In this document: positions 43,851-52,665 of the stretch, piece after piece | How positions within the stretch are numbered: position 1 is the stretch's first letter | Layout: every line of letters starts with the position of its first letter | From: Amycolatopsis eburnea | GTDB lineage: Bacteria; Actinomycetota; Actinomycetes; Mycobacteriales; Pseudonocardiaceae | Assembly (NCBI RefSeq): GCF_003937945.1 | Contig: NZ_RSEC01000046.1 | Span: 372,001 to 436,000, forward strand | Length of the DNA stretch: 64,000 bases | Reading direction: 5' to 3' | The notes under the pieces: generated by a model | Seen by the model: only the letters and a program-made list of their open reading frames with translations | The model's database searches: none | What the model was told of the DNA's origin: nothing | Position numbers and translations under genes: made by a program

Positions 43851-44290
43851 CCGCCGGTGGCCGCGCGGTGCAGTTTCCGCAGTGCCCGCACCGCTTCCAC
43901 CGCCCGGTCCCGGTCCACCGCCTGCACCGCCATCACCGCGTGGTACTCGTCGTCCGGCAGCTCCAGCCGCGCCCACGACGCGCCGTCCGGGAAGCTCACC
44001 GACAGCACCTCGTTCCACGCGAACCGTCGGGTCATCACGACGTTCCGGACCTCGATGCCCTCTTCGTCCGCGCGCACCCGGGCGATCGCGAACAGCATCA
44101 CGCCGCACGCCAGCAGGATGCCGATGCCGACCATCGCCGCCTGGTCGGAGCGCTGGAAGTGGACGCCCGTGTCGCCGTTGCGCAGCAGCACCGCCACCAC
44201 CACGAACACCGCCAGCAGCGCCACGGCCAGGATGCTGCACACGATCAGCGCGCGCCGCGGGCGGATCACCAGGAGCGTCTTCACGGTCAC
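43847..44290 (-). CDS. PH-domain membrane protein (Rv1417-like)
   Basis: The 147-residue protein has two membrane helices (about residues 14-34 and 50-66) followed by a bacterial PH domain: IARVRADEEGIEVRNVVMTRRFAWNEV, then SVSFPDGASWARLELPDDEY. GTG 44290 overlaps the ribH TGA (GTGA). The same gene follows ribH in mycobacteria (the Rv1417 position). The function is unknown. Confidence 0.85.
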   Translation of the reverse strand: MTVKTLLVIRPRRALIVCSILAVALLAVFVVVAVLLRNGDTGVHFQRSDQAAMVGIGILLACGVMLFAIARVRADEEGIEVRNVVMTRRFAWNEVLSVSFPDGASWARLELPDDEYHAVMAVQAVDRDRAVEAVRALRKLHRAATGG

Positions 44291-44793
44291 ACGAATCCCC
44301 GCTCGGTCCACGGCTGGCGCAGGCTCTTCAGCACGTGCGCGGTGTCCAGTGCCGCGACCGTCGCCTCGTAGCCCTTGTCCTCCTTGGCACCCGGCCGGCC
44401 GGAGCGGTCGACCGCCTGCTCGTGCGTGTCGCACGTCAGGACGCCGTTGCCGACCGCCGTGCTCTCGTCGAGCGCCACGCGGGTCAGGCCCGCCGTCACC
44501 GCGTCGCACACGTACTCGAAGTGCGGGGTGCCGCCGCGGATGACCACGCCCAGCGCGACCACGGCGTCGTGGTTGCGGGCCAGTGCCTGCGCCACCACCG
44601 GGAGCTCCACCGCGCCCGCGACGTGGACCACGGTCGGGTCCTCTTCCAGCTCCGCCTCGCGAGCCGCGACCAGGGCGCGCTCCAGCAGGACGTCGGTGAT
44701 GTCCGAGTTCCAGCGGGTCGCGACGATGCCGAGCTTGAGGGACTTGCAGCCGGTCAGGTCGAGGGATACGTCGGGACGGCCTTCGCCGCTCAC
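44287..44793 (-). CDS. ribH: 6,7-dimethyl-8-ribityllumazine synthase
   Basis: Condenses the pyrimidine intermediate with dihydroxybutanone phosphate, the penultimate step of riboflavin synthesis. The 168-residue protein has IVATRWNSDITDVLLERAL, VHVAGAVELPVVAQAL, VALGVVIRGGTPHFEYVCDA and FGVLT-like GNGVLTCDTHEQA. GTG 44793 overlaps the ribBA stop (GTGA), with GGAGGAG ahead. Confidence 0.95.
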   Translation of the reverse strand: MSGEGRPDVSLDLTGCKSLKLGIVATRWNSDITDVLLERALVAAREAELEEDPTVVHVAGAVELPVVAQALARNHDAVVALGVVIRGGTPHFEYVCDAVTAGLTRVALDESTAVGNGVLTCDTHEQAVDRSGRPGAKEDKGYEATVAALDTAHVLKSLRQPWTERGFV

Positions 44794-46118
44794 AGTGCTC
44801 CTCCGTCGGGGTGCTCGGTGCCCGCGCCGACCTGGTCGTAGTGCTCGAGCTGGGCCAGGTCGTGGCCCATCCGGTCGCGCTTGGTCCGCAGGTAGCGCAG
44901 GTTCTCCGGGTTCGGCGAGATCGGCAGCGGCACGCGCCCGGTGACGCGCAGGCCGTAGCCCTCGAGGCCGATCCGCTTGGCCGGGTTGTTCGACAGCAGC
45001 CGCATGGTGCGGACGCCGAGGTCGCACAGGATCTGCGCGCCGGTGCCGTAGTCGCGGGCGTCGGCCGGGACGCCGAGGGCGAGGTTCGCGTCGACCGTGT
45101 CGGCGCCGTCGTCCTGCAGCTGGTAGGCCTGCAGCTTGTGCAGCAGGCCGATGCCGCGGCCTTCGTGCCCGCGGATGTAGAGCACGACGCCGCGGCCTTC
45201 GGTGGCCACCGCTTCCAGTGCCGCTTCCAGCTGGGGGCCGCAGTCGCAGCGCAGCGAGCCGAAGACGTCGCCGGTGAGGCACTCGGAGTGCACGCGCACC
45301 AGGATGTCCTGGCCGTCGCCGATTTCGCCGTAGACGAACGCGACGTGCTCGATGCCGTCCAGGAGCGAGTCGTAGCCGACCGCGCGGAACGTGCCCGCGG
45401 CCAGCGGGATACGGGCCTCGGCGACCCGCTCGACCTGCTTCTCGGTGCGGCGGCGGTAGGCGATCAGGTCGGCGATGGTGATGATCGCGAGGTCGTGGTC
45501 GGCGGCGAACACCTCGAGCTCGTCGCGGCGCGCCATGTCGCCTTCGTCCTTCTGCGACACGATCTCGCAGAGCACGCCCGCCGGGGCCAGCCCGGCCATC
45601 CGGGCCAGGTCGACCGACGCCTCGGTGTGCCCGGGGCGGCGCAGCACGCCGCCCTCCTTGGCGCGCAGCGGCACGACGTGGCCGGGACGGCGGAAGTCCT
45701 TCGCCGTCGACGCCGGGTCGGCCAGCAGCCGGATCGTGTGCGCGCGGTCGGCGGCCGAGATGCCGGTGGTGATGCCGTCGGCGGCGTCGACCGTGACGCT
45801 GTACGCGGTGCCCCGCGCGTCCTGGTTGGTGTGGTACATCGGCGGCAGGTCCAGCCGGTCCGCTTCGGACTCGGTCAGCGCCACGCAGACGTACCCCGAG
45901 GTGTAGCGGACCATGAAGGCCAGCAGCTCCGGCGTCGCCTTCTCGGCGGCGAAGATGAGGTCGCCCTCGTTTTCGCGGTCTTCGTCGTCGACCACGACGA
46001 CCGGGCGGCCCGCCGCGATGTCCGAGATGGCCCGCTCGATGGCGTCGGCGTCGAACACCGCCCCGGCGCCGCAGGGGGTCCAGCCCGCCGCGGGCTCTGC
46101 CGCGCTCGTCTCACTCAT
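44790..46118 (-). CDS. ribBA: Bifunctional dihydroxybutanone-phosphate synthase / GTP cyclohydrolase II
   Basis: The 442-residue fusion supplies both riboflavin precursors. The N-terminal RibB half has the acidic loop VVVDDEDRENEGDLIFAAE and RRPGHTEASVDLARMAGL. The C-terminal RibA half has the zinc-binding SLRCDCGPQL and GRGVVLYIRGHEGRGIGLL. ATG 46118 overlaps the ribE stop (ATGA). It forms a coupled unit ribE-ribBA-ribH; no separate ribD is present here. Confidence 0.95.
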   Translation of the reverse strand: MSETSAAEPAAGWTPCGAGAVFDADAIERAISDIAAGRPVVVVDDEDRENEGDLIFAAEKATPELLAFMVRYTSGYVCVALTESEADRLDLPPMYHTNQDARGTAYSVTVDAADGITTGISAADRAHTIRLLADPASTAKDFRRPGHVVPLRAKEGGVLRRPGHTEASVDLARMAGLAPAGVLCEIVSQKDEGDMARRDELEVFAADHDLAIITIADLIAYRRRTEKQVERVAEARIPLAAGTFRAVGYDSLLDGIEHVAFVYGEIGDGQDILVRVHSECLTGDVFGSLRCDCGPQLEAALEAVATEGRGVVLYIRGHEGRGIGLLHKLQAYQLQDDGADTVDANLALGVPADARDYGTGAQILCDLGVRTMRLLSNNPAKRIGLEGYGLRVTGRVPLPISPNPENLRYLRTKRDRMGHDLAQLEHYDQVGAGTEHPDGGAL

Positions 46119-46747
46119 GACCGCTCCTCCGTGCCGCCGCTGTCCCGATTCTGCACCTGATCGCGGATATGCGCTTCGGCCAGCTTCTCCACGTACTTCG
46201 CGACCACGTCGACTTCGAGGTTGACCAGGTCGCCCGCTTCGCGCCCGCCGAGCGTGGTCGCCTCGAGCGTGGTCGGGATCAGCGCCACCTTGAACCGGTC
46301 GCCGGTGACCGCGGCGACGGTGAGGGAGATCCCGTCGACGGCGATCGAGCCCTTCTCGACCACGTACCGGGACAGGTGCTCCGGCAGCGAGAACGTCGTG
46401 ACGCCGTTCTCGTCGCGGGAGAGGAACACGCCCGTCCCGTCGACGTGGCCCTGCATGATGTGCCCGCCGAGCCGCCCGCCCGCCGGGGTCGCGCGCTCCA
46501 GGTTGACCCGGTCGCCGGTCGCGACCTTGGCCAGGCTCGACCGCTGCAGGGTCTCGTTCACGACGTCCACGGTGAACTCGCCGCCGGCCACCTCGACGAC
46601 CGTGAGGCAGACGCCGCTGACCGCGATGGAGTCGCCATGCCCGGCGTCGCTGGTGACCAGGGGGCCGCGGACCCGCAGCCGCGCCGCGTTGGTCAGCTGC
46701 TCGACCGAGGTGATCTCGCCGATCTCCTCGACAATGCCGGTGAACAC
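46115..46747 (-). CDS. ribE: Riboflavin synthase alpha subunit
   Basis: Dismutates two lumazines to riboflavin. The 210-residue protein has the duplicated lumazine-binding barrel: MFTGIVEEIGEI ... DSIAVSGVCLTVVEV, and the second copy GSIAVDGISLTVAAV, with GGHIMQGHVDGTG between. GTG 46747 has AGGAGG six bases ahead. I found no FMN-riboswitch-like structure in the short gap (46748-46816) to rpe. Confidence 0.95.
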   Translation of the reverse strand: MFTGIVEEIGEITSVEQLTNAARLRVRGPLVTSDAGHGDSIAVSGVCLTVVEVAGGEFTVDVVNETLQRSSLAKVATGDRVNLERATPAGGRLGGHIMQGHVDGTGVFLSRDENGVTTFSLPEHLSRYVVEKGSIAVDGISLTVAAVTGDRFKVALIPTTLEATTLGGREAGDLVNLEVDVVAKYVEKLAEAHIRDQVQNRDSGGTEERS

Positions 46748-46816
46748 GTCCTGCCTCCTTGTGAGCCGCTGCTCCCCATCCAACACCCGGCGGCTTCGCC
46801 GGTGCCGCCCGGCCGG

Positions 46817-47503
46817 TCAGCCGGCCCGGCCGCGCGCCGCCTGCTCGCGCAGCGCGGCGACCGCCTTGCCCGGGTCGCCGGCGCCGTAGACGGCGGACCC
46901 GGCGACGAAGCAGTCGACGCCCGCCTCCGCGGCCTGCTCGATGGTGTCGGCATTGATGCCGCCGTCGATCTCGACGACCAGCTTGAGGTGGCCGGTGTCG
47001 ACCAGCCGCCGCGCGGTGCGGACCTTCTCCAGCACGTCGGCGATGAACGACTGCCCGCCGAAGCCCGGCTCGACCGACATCACCAGCAGCGTGTCGTAGT
47101 GCTTGAGCACGTCGAGCCACGGTTCGAGCGCGGTGCCCGGCTTCAGCGACAGGCCCGCCTTCGCCCCGGCCGCGCGCAGGTTCTTCGCCAGCGCGATCGG
47201 GTCCTTCGCGGCTTCGGCGTGCACGGTGACGTTGTAGGCGCCGGCCTCGGCGTAGCCGATCGCCCAGCGGTCCGGGTCCTCGATCATGAGGTGGCAGTCG
47301 ATCGGCACGTCGGTGCTCTTCAGCAGCGCCTTCACCACGGGGAGGCCGAGGGTCAGGTTCGGCACGAAGTGCGCGTCCATGACGTCGACGTGGACCCAGT
47401 CGGCACGGGTCTCCCCGCCGGCCGCGACGGCGGCGATCTCGTCGCCGAGCCGGGCGAAGTCCGCGGACAGGATGCTGGGGGCGATCAGGGGTCGGTCTGC
47501 CAC
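46817..47503 (-). CDS. rpe: Ribulose-phosphate 3-epimerase
   Basis: Interconverts ribulose-5-phosphate and xylulose-5-phosphate, linking to the pentose-phosphate operon at the other end of the window and supplying the ribulose-5-phosphate used by RibB. The 228-residue TIM barrel has IAPSILSADFARL, WVHVDVMDAHFVPNLT, DCHLMIEDPD, VMSVEPGFGGQSFI and VEIDGGINADT. GTG 47503 lies six bases after TACACT (47515-47510), so it is probably leaderless, and it likely heads the riboflavin operon. Confidence 0.95.
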   Translation of the reverse strand: MADRPLIAPSILSADFARLGDEIAAVAAGGETRADWVHVDVMDAHFVPNLTLGLPVVKALLKSTDVPIDCHLMIEDPDRWAIGYAEAGAYNVTVHAEAAKDPIALAKNLRAAGAKAGLSLKPGTALEPWLDVLKHYDTLLVMSVEPGFGGQSFIADVLEKVRTARRLVDTGHLKLVVEIDGGINADTIEQAAEAGVDCFVAGSAVYGAGDPGKAVAALREQAARGRAG

Positions 47504-47609
47504 GTCCCGAGTGTAGGAGGCCGCTGCTAACGCTCGCTAACCGGTTGTGACCAGGATCTGGCTCCGCGGAGGGAGGTGTGCGCCACTCCGGCCGCAATAG
47601 GCTCGCCGC

Positions 47610-48809
47610 ATGTCCGGATTCCTCCAGTCCCTGGCGCGGATCGGCAGCTACCGCGGCCTCCCGTTCGCCGTCGCGGGCGCCGTCCTCATGGTGCCGGTGT
47701 CCCCCTTCGCCTTCGCCGCGGCGGTGTCCGTCGAGACCGATTCGCGAGTACGGGCCCTGCTCGCCCTGCTCGCCATCGCGGTGCTGACGGGGCTGCTGGG
47801 CCTGCTGGGGCCGGTGCGGCGCCTCGGCATCGGGCTGGCGAACCTGCTGCTCGGCACCACCGTCCCGGCCCCGGCCGGGCGGCCCGACGCCGGGTCGCGG
47901 CTGCGCTCGGGCCTGTGGCTCGCCCTGCACACGCTGGTCAGCGGGGTGCTGCTCACCGTGCTCGCGTTCCTCGCGCTGGGGCTGCTCGTGCCCGCGGTCT
48001 GGCTGGCCGGCGGCCAGGACCGGATCAGCCTGGTCTGGGACGACGTCCCGCTCGGCGCCTGGACGGTCCCGTTCGGCGTCGTGCTGCTCGCCGGCGCGGT
48101 CGTGCTGGTCGCGGGCGCCACCCGCGCGTTCCGGGCCGGTGCCACGGCACTGCTGGGCCCGTCCGACCGCGAACGCGCGGCGCTGGCCGAACGCCGCGCG
48201 GCCGTCCTCGCCCAGCGCAACCGGCTGGCCCGCGAGCTGCACGACTCGATCGGGCACACGCTCACGACGTCGACGATCCAGGCGGCGGCCGCGGCCGAGC
48301 TGGTGGAAGCCGACCCCGCGCAGGTGCGGCGCGCACTCGGCACGATCGAAGAAGCCTCCCGCAGCGCGCTGGAGGACCTCGACCACGTGCTGGGCCTGCT
48401 GCGCGAGGAGCCCGCGGCGAAGGAGCCGCAGCGCACGCTGGCCGAGGTCGACGTCCTCGCCGTGCGCGCCCGCGAAGCCGGGCTCGACGTGCGGCTGGCC
48501 GTTACGGGGCCGGTCGCCGCGCTGCCCGCCGCGGTGTCGCGCGAGGGCTACCGGATCGTCCAGGAGGGGCTCACGAACGCACTGCGCCACGCCGGTCCAG
48601 GCGCGGTGGACGTCCGGGTCGAGGCCGGGCCGGACGTGCTCGCCATCGCCGTGGTCAACGGGCTGGCGGACGCGGGCCCGCGCACCGGGCGGCACGGCCT
48701 GGCCGGGCTCGCCGAGCGCGTCGAAGCCCTCCGCGGCGAGCTGGCCGCGGGCCCGGACGGGGAGCGGTGGCGGTTGCGCGCGACCATCCCGCTGCGGGCG
48801 CGCGCATGA
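47610..48809 (+). CDS. NarL-type sensor histidine kinase
   Basis: The 399-residue protein has four or five membrane helices in the first 170 residues, a HisKA_3 domain (RLARELHDSIGHTLTTSTIQ) and a HATPase domain (YRIVQEGLTNALRHAGPGAV, RHGLAGLAERVEAL). TAGGCT at 47598-47603 lies six bases ahead of the ATG (leaderless). Its stop overlaps the regulator start as ATGA, so the pair is made stoichiometrically. The signal is unknown; the nearby secreted hydrolase is a plausible target. Confidence 0.92.
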   Translation: MSGFLQSLARIGSYRGLPFAVAGAVLMVPVSPFAFAAAVSVETDSRVRALLALLAIAVLTGLLGLLGPVRRLGIGLANLLLGTTVPAPAGRPDAGSRLRSGLWLALHTLVSGVLLTVLAFLALGLLVPAVWLAGGQDRISLVWDDVPLGAWTVPFGVVLLAGAVVLVAGATRAFRAGATALLGPSDRERAALAERRAAVLAQRNRLARELHDSIGHTLTTSTIQAAAAAELVEADPAQVRRALGTIEEASRSALEDLDHVLGLLREEPAAKEPQRTLAEVDVLAVRAREAGLDVRLAVTGPVAALPAAVSREGYRIVQEGLTNALRHAGPGAVDVRVEAGPDVLAIAVVNGLADAGPRTGRHGLAGLAERVEALRGELAAGPDGERWRLRATIPLRARA

Positions 48810-49465
48810 CCCCGGCGGTGCTGCTCGCCGACGACGAGCCGCTGGTCCGCGCCGGGTTGCGGGCGTTGCTGGAGCAGCAGGGCCTGCGCGTGGTCGGCGA
48901 AGCCGCCGACGGGGCCGAGGTGCTGCCCGAGGTGCGCCGGAGCCGGCCGGACGTCGTGCTGATGGACGTCCGGATGCCGGGCACCGACGGCATCGAGGCC
49001 ACCCGGCAGGTGCTGGCCGCGCTCGACGACCCGCCGAAGATCCTGGTCGTCACGACGTTCGACAACGACGACTACGTCCACGAAGCGCTGCTGGCCGGGG
49101 CCAGCGGCTTCCTGCTCAAGCGGGCGCGCAAGGAGGAGATCGCGCACGCCGTCCGGACCGTCGCGACCGGCGACTCGCTGCTGTTCCCCGAAGCGATCCG
49201 GCGGCTGGTGACCGCGCGGCCGCCGGGCGGGCGGTACGCGCGAGCGGCGAAGACGCTTACCCGGCGCGAAGCCGAGGTGCTCCGGCTGATCGCCGGCGGA
49301 CTGTCCAACCAGGACATCGCGGCGGCGCTGGTGATCAGCCTGGAGACGGTGAAGACCCACGTGGGCAACATCTTCGCCAAGCTCGGCGCGGGCAACCGGA
49401 GCCAGGCAGTGGTCATCGCGTACGAATCGGGCGTGGTCCGGCCGGGACACCTCGCCGGTCGATAA
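48806..49465 (+). CDS. LuxR/NarL-family response regulator
   Basis: The 219-residue protein has a receiver domain (VLLADDEPLVRAGLRALLEQ, phospho-acceptor in DVVLMDVRMPGTDG, LVVTTFDNDDYVHEAL) and a C-terminal GerE HTH (LTRREAEVLRLIAGGLSNQD, ISLETVKTHVGNIFAKLGAG). It is coupled to the upstream kinase. Together they interrupt the usual rpe-rsmB neighbourhood. Confidence 0.94.
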   Translation: MTPAVLLADDEPLVRAGLRALLEQQGLRVVGEAADGAEVLPEVRRSRPDVVLMDVRMPGTDGIEATRQVLAALDDPPKILVVTTFDNDDYVHEALLAGASGFLLKRARKEEIAHAVRTVATGDSLLFPEAIRRLVTARPPGGRYARAAKTLTRREAEVLRLIAGGLSNQDIAAALVISLETVKTHVGNIFAKLGAGNRSQAVVIAYESGVVRPGHLAGR

Positions 49466-49589
49466 CCGACGTGCTCCCGGGCGCTGAGTGGTGGGGTGAA
49501 CCCCCGGGTTCTTCCGGTGGTCTCCCCGATTCCCCCTGGTGCCCGGTGTCCCTAGCGTGGGGAACACCAAGACACCAGGGGGTTTTCTC

Positions 49590-50681
49590 ATGCGGAAGTC
49601 ACTGCGGATCGCCACCGCCGGCACGCTCGTCGCCCTGCTCGCCGCCACCACCGCGGCACCGGCGTTCGCGACCGGTTCGGTGCAGGAACGCCTGGACGTC
49701 CTCACCGCCCAGGACGGCGTACCGGGCGCGGCGGCAGTGGTCCAGGACGGCCCGCGGACGCGGGTCACGCGCAGCGGCACCGGGGACGTCACCACCGGGA
49801 AACCGTTCCCGCGCAACGGTTCCTTCCGCGCGGGCAGCGTCACGAAGACGTTCGTGGCGACGGTCGTGCTGCAGCTCGTCGGCGAGGGCCGGGTGAAGCT
49901 GGACGCGCCGGTCGAGCGCTACCTGCCGGGCCTGCTCCCGGACCGGCGGATCACCGTGCGGCAGCTGCTCCAGCACACCAGCGGGCTCTACAACTACACC
50001 GACGACCTCGACCTGTCCGACCCGGAAGCCCTGCGCCACCGCGGCGCGGAGCCGGCCGAGCTGGTGGCGATGGCGCTGAAGCACCCGGCGCTGTTCCCGC
50101 CCGGCGCGGGCTGGTCGTACTCGAACACGAACTACGTCGTGGCGGGGATGCTCGCCGAGCGGGTGACCGGACGCCCGCTGGCCGACCTCCTCACCCAGCG
50201 GATCACCCGCCCGCTGGGCCTGCGCGACACGTACTTGCCCCGGCGCGGCGACGAGAAGCTGCCCGCACCGCACGCGATCGGGTACGCGCCGATCGGCGGC
50301 CGGCTGGTGGACTTCAGCGACTTCGACGCGACGATCGCCGGCGCGGCGGGCGGGCTCGTCTCGACCCCGGCGGACCTCGACCGGTTCTACGGTGCGCTGC
50401 TGAGCGGACGGCTCCTGCGCCCGGCCGAGCTGGCGGAGATGCGCCGCACGGTCCCGGCCGGCCTCGGCGTCCCGGGCGCGGGCTACGGCCTGGGCCTGGG
50501 CCGCATCCCCGTGTCCTGCGGCGAGTTCTGGGGCCACGAAGGCGGGATCATCGGCTTCACCAACCTGGCGGGGGTGGGCCCGGGCGGGCTCCGGGTGACG
50601 GTGGTACTGAACGAGAACCCGACCCCGGCGGACACGAACGCCCACCTGCTGGCGGCGGCGGACGCGGCGGTGTGCTCCTAG
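49590..50681 (+). CDS. Secreted serine hydrolase (class C beta-lactamase / DD-peptidase family)
   Basis: The 363-residue protein has a signal peptide (LRIATAGTLVALLAATTAAP, cut near AFA). The penicillin-binding fold follows: SVTK (SxxK nucleophile in RAGSVTKTFVATVVLQLV), YSN in GWSYSNTNYVVAGML, and GHEGGIIGF as the third motif (HxG instead of KTG). Relatives are D-alanyl-D-alanine carboxypeptidases or esterases. ATG 49590 has AGGGGG eight bases ahead. The preceding 124 bp carry TAGCGT near 49554 as a likely -10. Confidence 0.88.
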   Translation: MRKSLRIATAGTLVALLAATTAAPAFATGSVQERLDVLTAQDGVPGAAAVVQDGPRTRVTRSGTGDVTTGKPFPRNGSFRAGSVTKTFVATVVLQLVGEGRVKLDAPVERYLPGLLPDRRITVRQLLQHTSGLYNYTDDLDLSDPEALRHRGAEPAELVAMALKHPALFPPGAGWSYSNTNYVVAGMLAERVTGRPLADLLTQRITRPLGLRDTYLPRRGDEKLPAPHAIGYAPIGGRLVDFSDFDATIAGAAGGLVSTPADLDRFYGALLSGRLLRPAELAEMRRTVPAGLGVPGAGYGLGLGRIPVSCGEFWGHEGGIIGFTNLAGVGPGGLRVTVVLNENPTPADTNAHLLAAADAAVCS

Positions 50682-50693
50682 CCCGGCCCGGAA

Positions 50694-50716
50694 TTGTCGG
50701 TGGTGGCGGGTAGCGT
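50694..50716 (+). promoter_or_regulatory. Perfect PafBC-type promoter motif without a gene behind it
   Basis: TTGTCGGTG, eight bases, TAGCGT matches the damage-promoter consensus fully and is followed by GGAAAACGGGGGC, as in the two arms at 14033-14199. It lies between two convergent genes and points into the 3' end of the flavoprotein gene. No start codon occurs at the expected distance. Confidence 0.6.
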
Positions 50717-50746
50717 GGAAAACGGGGGCGCCCCCGCGGCCGGGGG

Positions 50747-51244
50747 TCAGGGCAGCAGGTCGAGGGCCTCGGTCCACGGCCGCCGGAGGTCCAGCCGGTG
50801 CAGCGTCACCCCGGCGCCCGCGAGGGTGTCGAGGTGGCGCTGCCACGCCGGGTGGTGCGCCCGGGTGTCCTGGATCTGGTACGCCACCACGATCGTGATC
50901 CCCGGCGCGCCCAGCACGTCGCCGAGCACCGTCAGGGCCTGGTTGTCCGCGATGCCGAGCGCCAGCTTCGCCACCGAGTTGGCCGACGCCGGCGCGAAGA
51001 GGAAGACGTCCGGGTCCGGGTGCGGCCGCGGCTCCCCCGGCAGCCGGGAGACGCTGCGCACCGGCAGGTCGGTGCACGCGGCGACCTCCGCCAGCGCGCC
51101 GGTGGACTCCAGCCAGCGCATCGCGGTCGGCGTCAGCGTGATCGCCGTCCGCCAGCCGCGGTCGGCGGCGGGGCGGGCCAGCTCGGCGGCGAACCGGACG
51201 TCCAGCCCGCCGCACGAGCCGGCCACCAGCCCGAGGTTCCTCAC
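50747..51244 (-). CDS. HFCD-family flavoprotein (CoaC/Dfp-like domain)
   Basis: The 165-residue protein has the flavoprotein fold of phosphopantothenoylcysteine decarboxylase relatives: LGLVAGSCGGLDVRFAAELA, a TAITLTPTAMRWL strand-helix and FLFAPASANSVAKLALGIAD, the FMN-binding segment. It is shorter than Dfp and lacks a CoaB part, so the substrate is unclear. GTG 51244 overlaps the rsmB TGA (GTGA), giving an operon fmt-rsmB-flavoprotein. Confidence 0.82.
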   Translation of the reverse strand: MRNLGLVAGSCGGLDVRFAAELARPAADRGWRTAITLTPTAMRWLESTGALAEVAACTDLPVRSVSRLPGEPRPHPDPDVFLFAPASANSVAKLALGIADNQALTVLGDVLGAPGITIVVAYQIQDTRAHHPAWQRHLDTLAGAGVTLHRLDLRRPWTEALDLLP

Positions 51245-52665
51245 GGTTTGCGCAGCACGCCGCAGAACATCGCGTCCGTGCCGTGGCGGTGCGGCCAGAG
51301 CTGCACGTACGGGCCGTCGCCGAGCTCCGGGACGCCCGGGAAGAACTCGCGCGTGTCCAGCACTTCGGCCTTCAGCCGGCGCGCGGTCTCCGTCAGCACG
51401 CCCTCCGTTTCGGCGAGGTGCGGCGAGCAGACGACGTAGGTGAGCGCGCCGCCGGGCCGCAGCAGCGCGTACGCCGCGCTGATCAGCTCGCCCTGCAGCT
51501 TCGTCAGGTCCGCGACGTCGGACGGCTGGCGGCGCCAGCGCGCTTCCGGCCGCCGCCGCAGGGCGCCGAGGCCGCTGCACGGCGCGTCGACGAGGATCCG
51601 GTCGTAGCCCGGTTCCAGCCCGCTTTCGCGCCCGTCGGCGACGTGCACCTTCACCGGCAACCCGCTCGTGGCCTTCTCGACCAGCTTCGCGCGGTGCGGC
51701 GCCTTCTCGACGGCGTCCACGGTGGCCCCGCTCAGCGCCGCCAGCGCGCCGAGCAGCGCGGCCTTGCCGCCGGGGCCGGCGCACAGGTCGAGCCAGCGCT
51801 CGTCGGAACCCTCGACGGGCACCGTCGTCGCGGCGATCGCGCAGAGCTGGCTGCCCTCGTCCTGGACCGCGGCCAGCCGTTCGCGGACCGGCTCGGCGTC
51901 GGCCGGGTCACCGGCACCGGCGGGCAGGCGCACGCCATACGGCGAGTACGGCGCCGGGTCGCCGCCGGTGATCGCGGCGAGCTCGTCGGCGCTGATCTCC
52001 CCGGGCCGGGCGACGAGGTGCACCTCGGGCCGCGCGTCGTCGGCTTCGAGCGCGGCCTTGAGCCCGGCGCCCTTGTCCCCCAGCGCTTCGGCGAACGAAC
52101 GGGCGATCCAGCGCGGGTGCGCGGTCCGCAGCGCGTAGGCCCCGATCGGGTCGGCCGCCTCGTCCGGCGCGAGCTCGTCGAGCCACGCCGCTTCGTCCTT
52201 TTCGGACACCTTGCGCATGATCGCGTTGGCGAACCCCGTTGCCCACGAACCGGCTTCCGCCCGGACGAGGTCCACAGTGGACGTCACGGCGGCGTGCTCG
52301 GGGATGCGCGTGCGCAGCAGCTGGTAGGCGCCGAGGCGCAGCGCGTCGAGCACCGCGGGGTCGGTCTGCGAGAGCGGGCGCTCGGCGCAGGCGTCGATCA
52401 CCGCGTCGAGCAGGCCCTGGGCCCGCGAAGCGCCGTACGCGAGTTCGGTGGCCAACGCGGCGTCGCGGCCGGTGATCCGCCGCTCGCGCAGCAGGTCCGG
52501 CAGGACGAGGTTGGCGTAGGCGTCCTTGGTCCGCACGGCGGCGAGGACGTCGAACGCGGCCTGCCGCGCCGGGTCCACCGACGGCGGGCGCCGCGGGCCT
52601 TCCTTGCGCGGTGCCGGACGGCCCCGCTGCGGCCGTGACGGACGTCGTTCCCTGTGGTCGTTCAC
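51241..52665 (-). CDS. rsmB: 16S rRNA (cytosine-967-C5)-methyltransferase
   Basis: The 474-residue protein has a basic N-terminal tail (HRERRPSRPQRGRPAPRKEG), a NusB-like RNA-binding domain (RQAAFDVLAAVRTKDAYANL), and a SAM-dependent domain with LDLCAGPGGKAALLGAL, DRILVDAPCSGLGALRRRPE (catalytic Cys) and YVVCSPHLAETEGV (second Cys). GTG 52665 overlaps the fmt TGA as GTGA. Confidence 0.94.
   Translation of the reverse strand: MNDHRERRPSRPQRGRPAPRKEGPRRPPSVDPARQAAFDVLAAVRTKDAYANLVLPDLLRERRITGRDAALATELAYGASRAQGLLDAVIDACAERPLSQTDPAVLDALRLGAYQLLRTRIPEHAAVTSTVDLVRAEAGSWATGFANAIMRKVSEKDEAAWLDELAPDEAADPIGAYALRTAHPRWIARSFAEALGDKGAGLKAALEADDARPEVHLVARPGEISADELAAITGGDPAPYSPYGVRLPAGAGDPADAEPVRERLAAVQDEGSQLCAIAATTVPVEGSDERWLDLCAGPGGKAALLGALAALSGATVDAVEKAPHRAKLVEKATSGLPVKVHVADGRESGLEPGYDRILVDAPCSGLGALRRRPEARWRRQPSDVADLTKLQGELISAAYALLRPGGALTYVVCSPHLAETEGVLTETARRLKAEVLDTREFFPGVPELGDGPYVQLWPHRHGTDAMFCGVLRKP

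Noticed and set aside
46748..46816. FMN riboswitch ahead of ribE
   Set aside because: The gap is too short (69 bp) and shows only a GC-rich hairpin with none of the conserved riboswitch segments.
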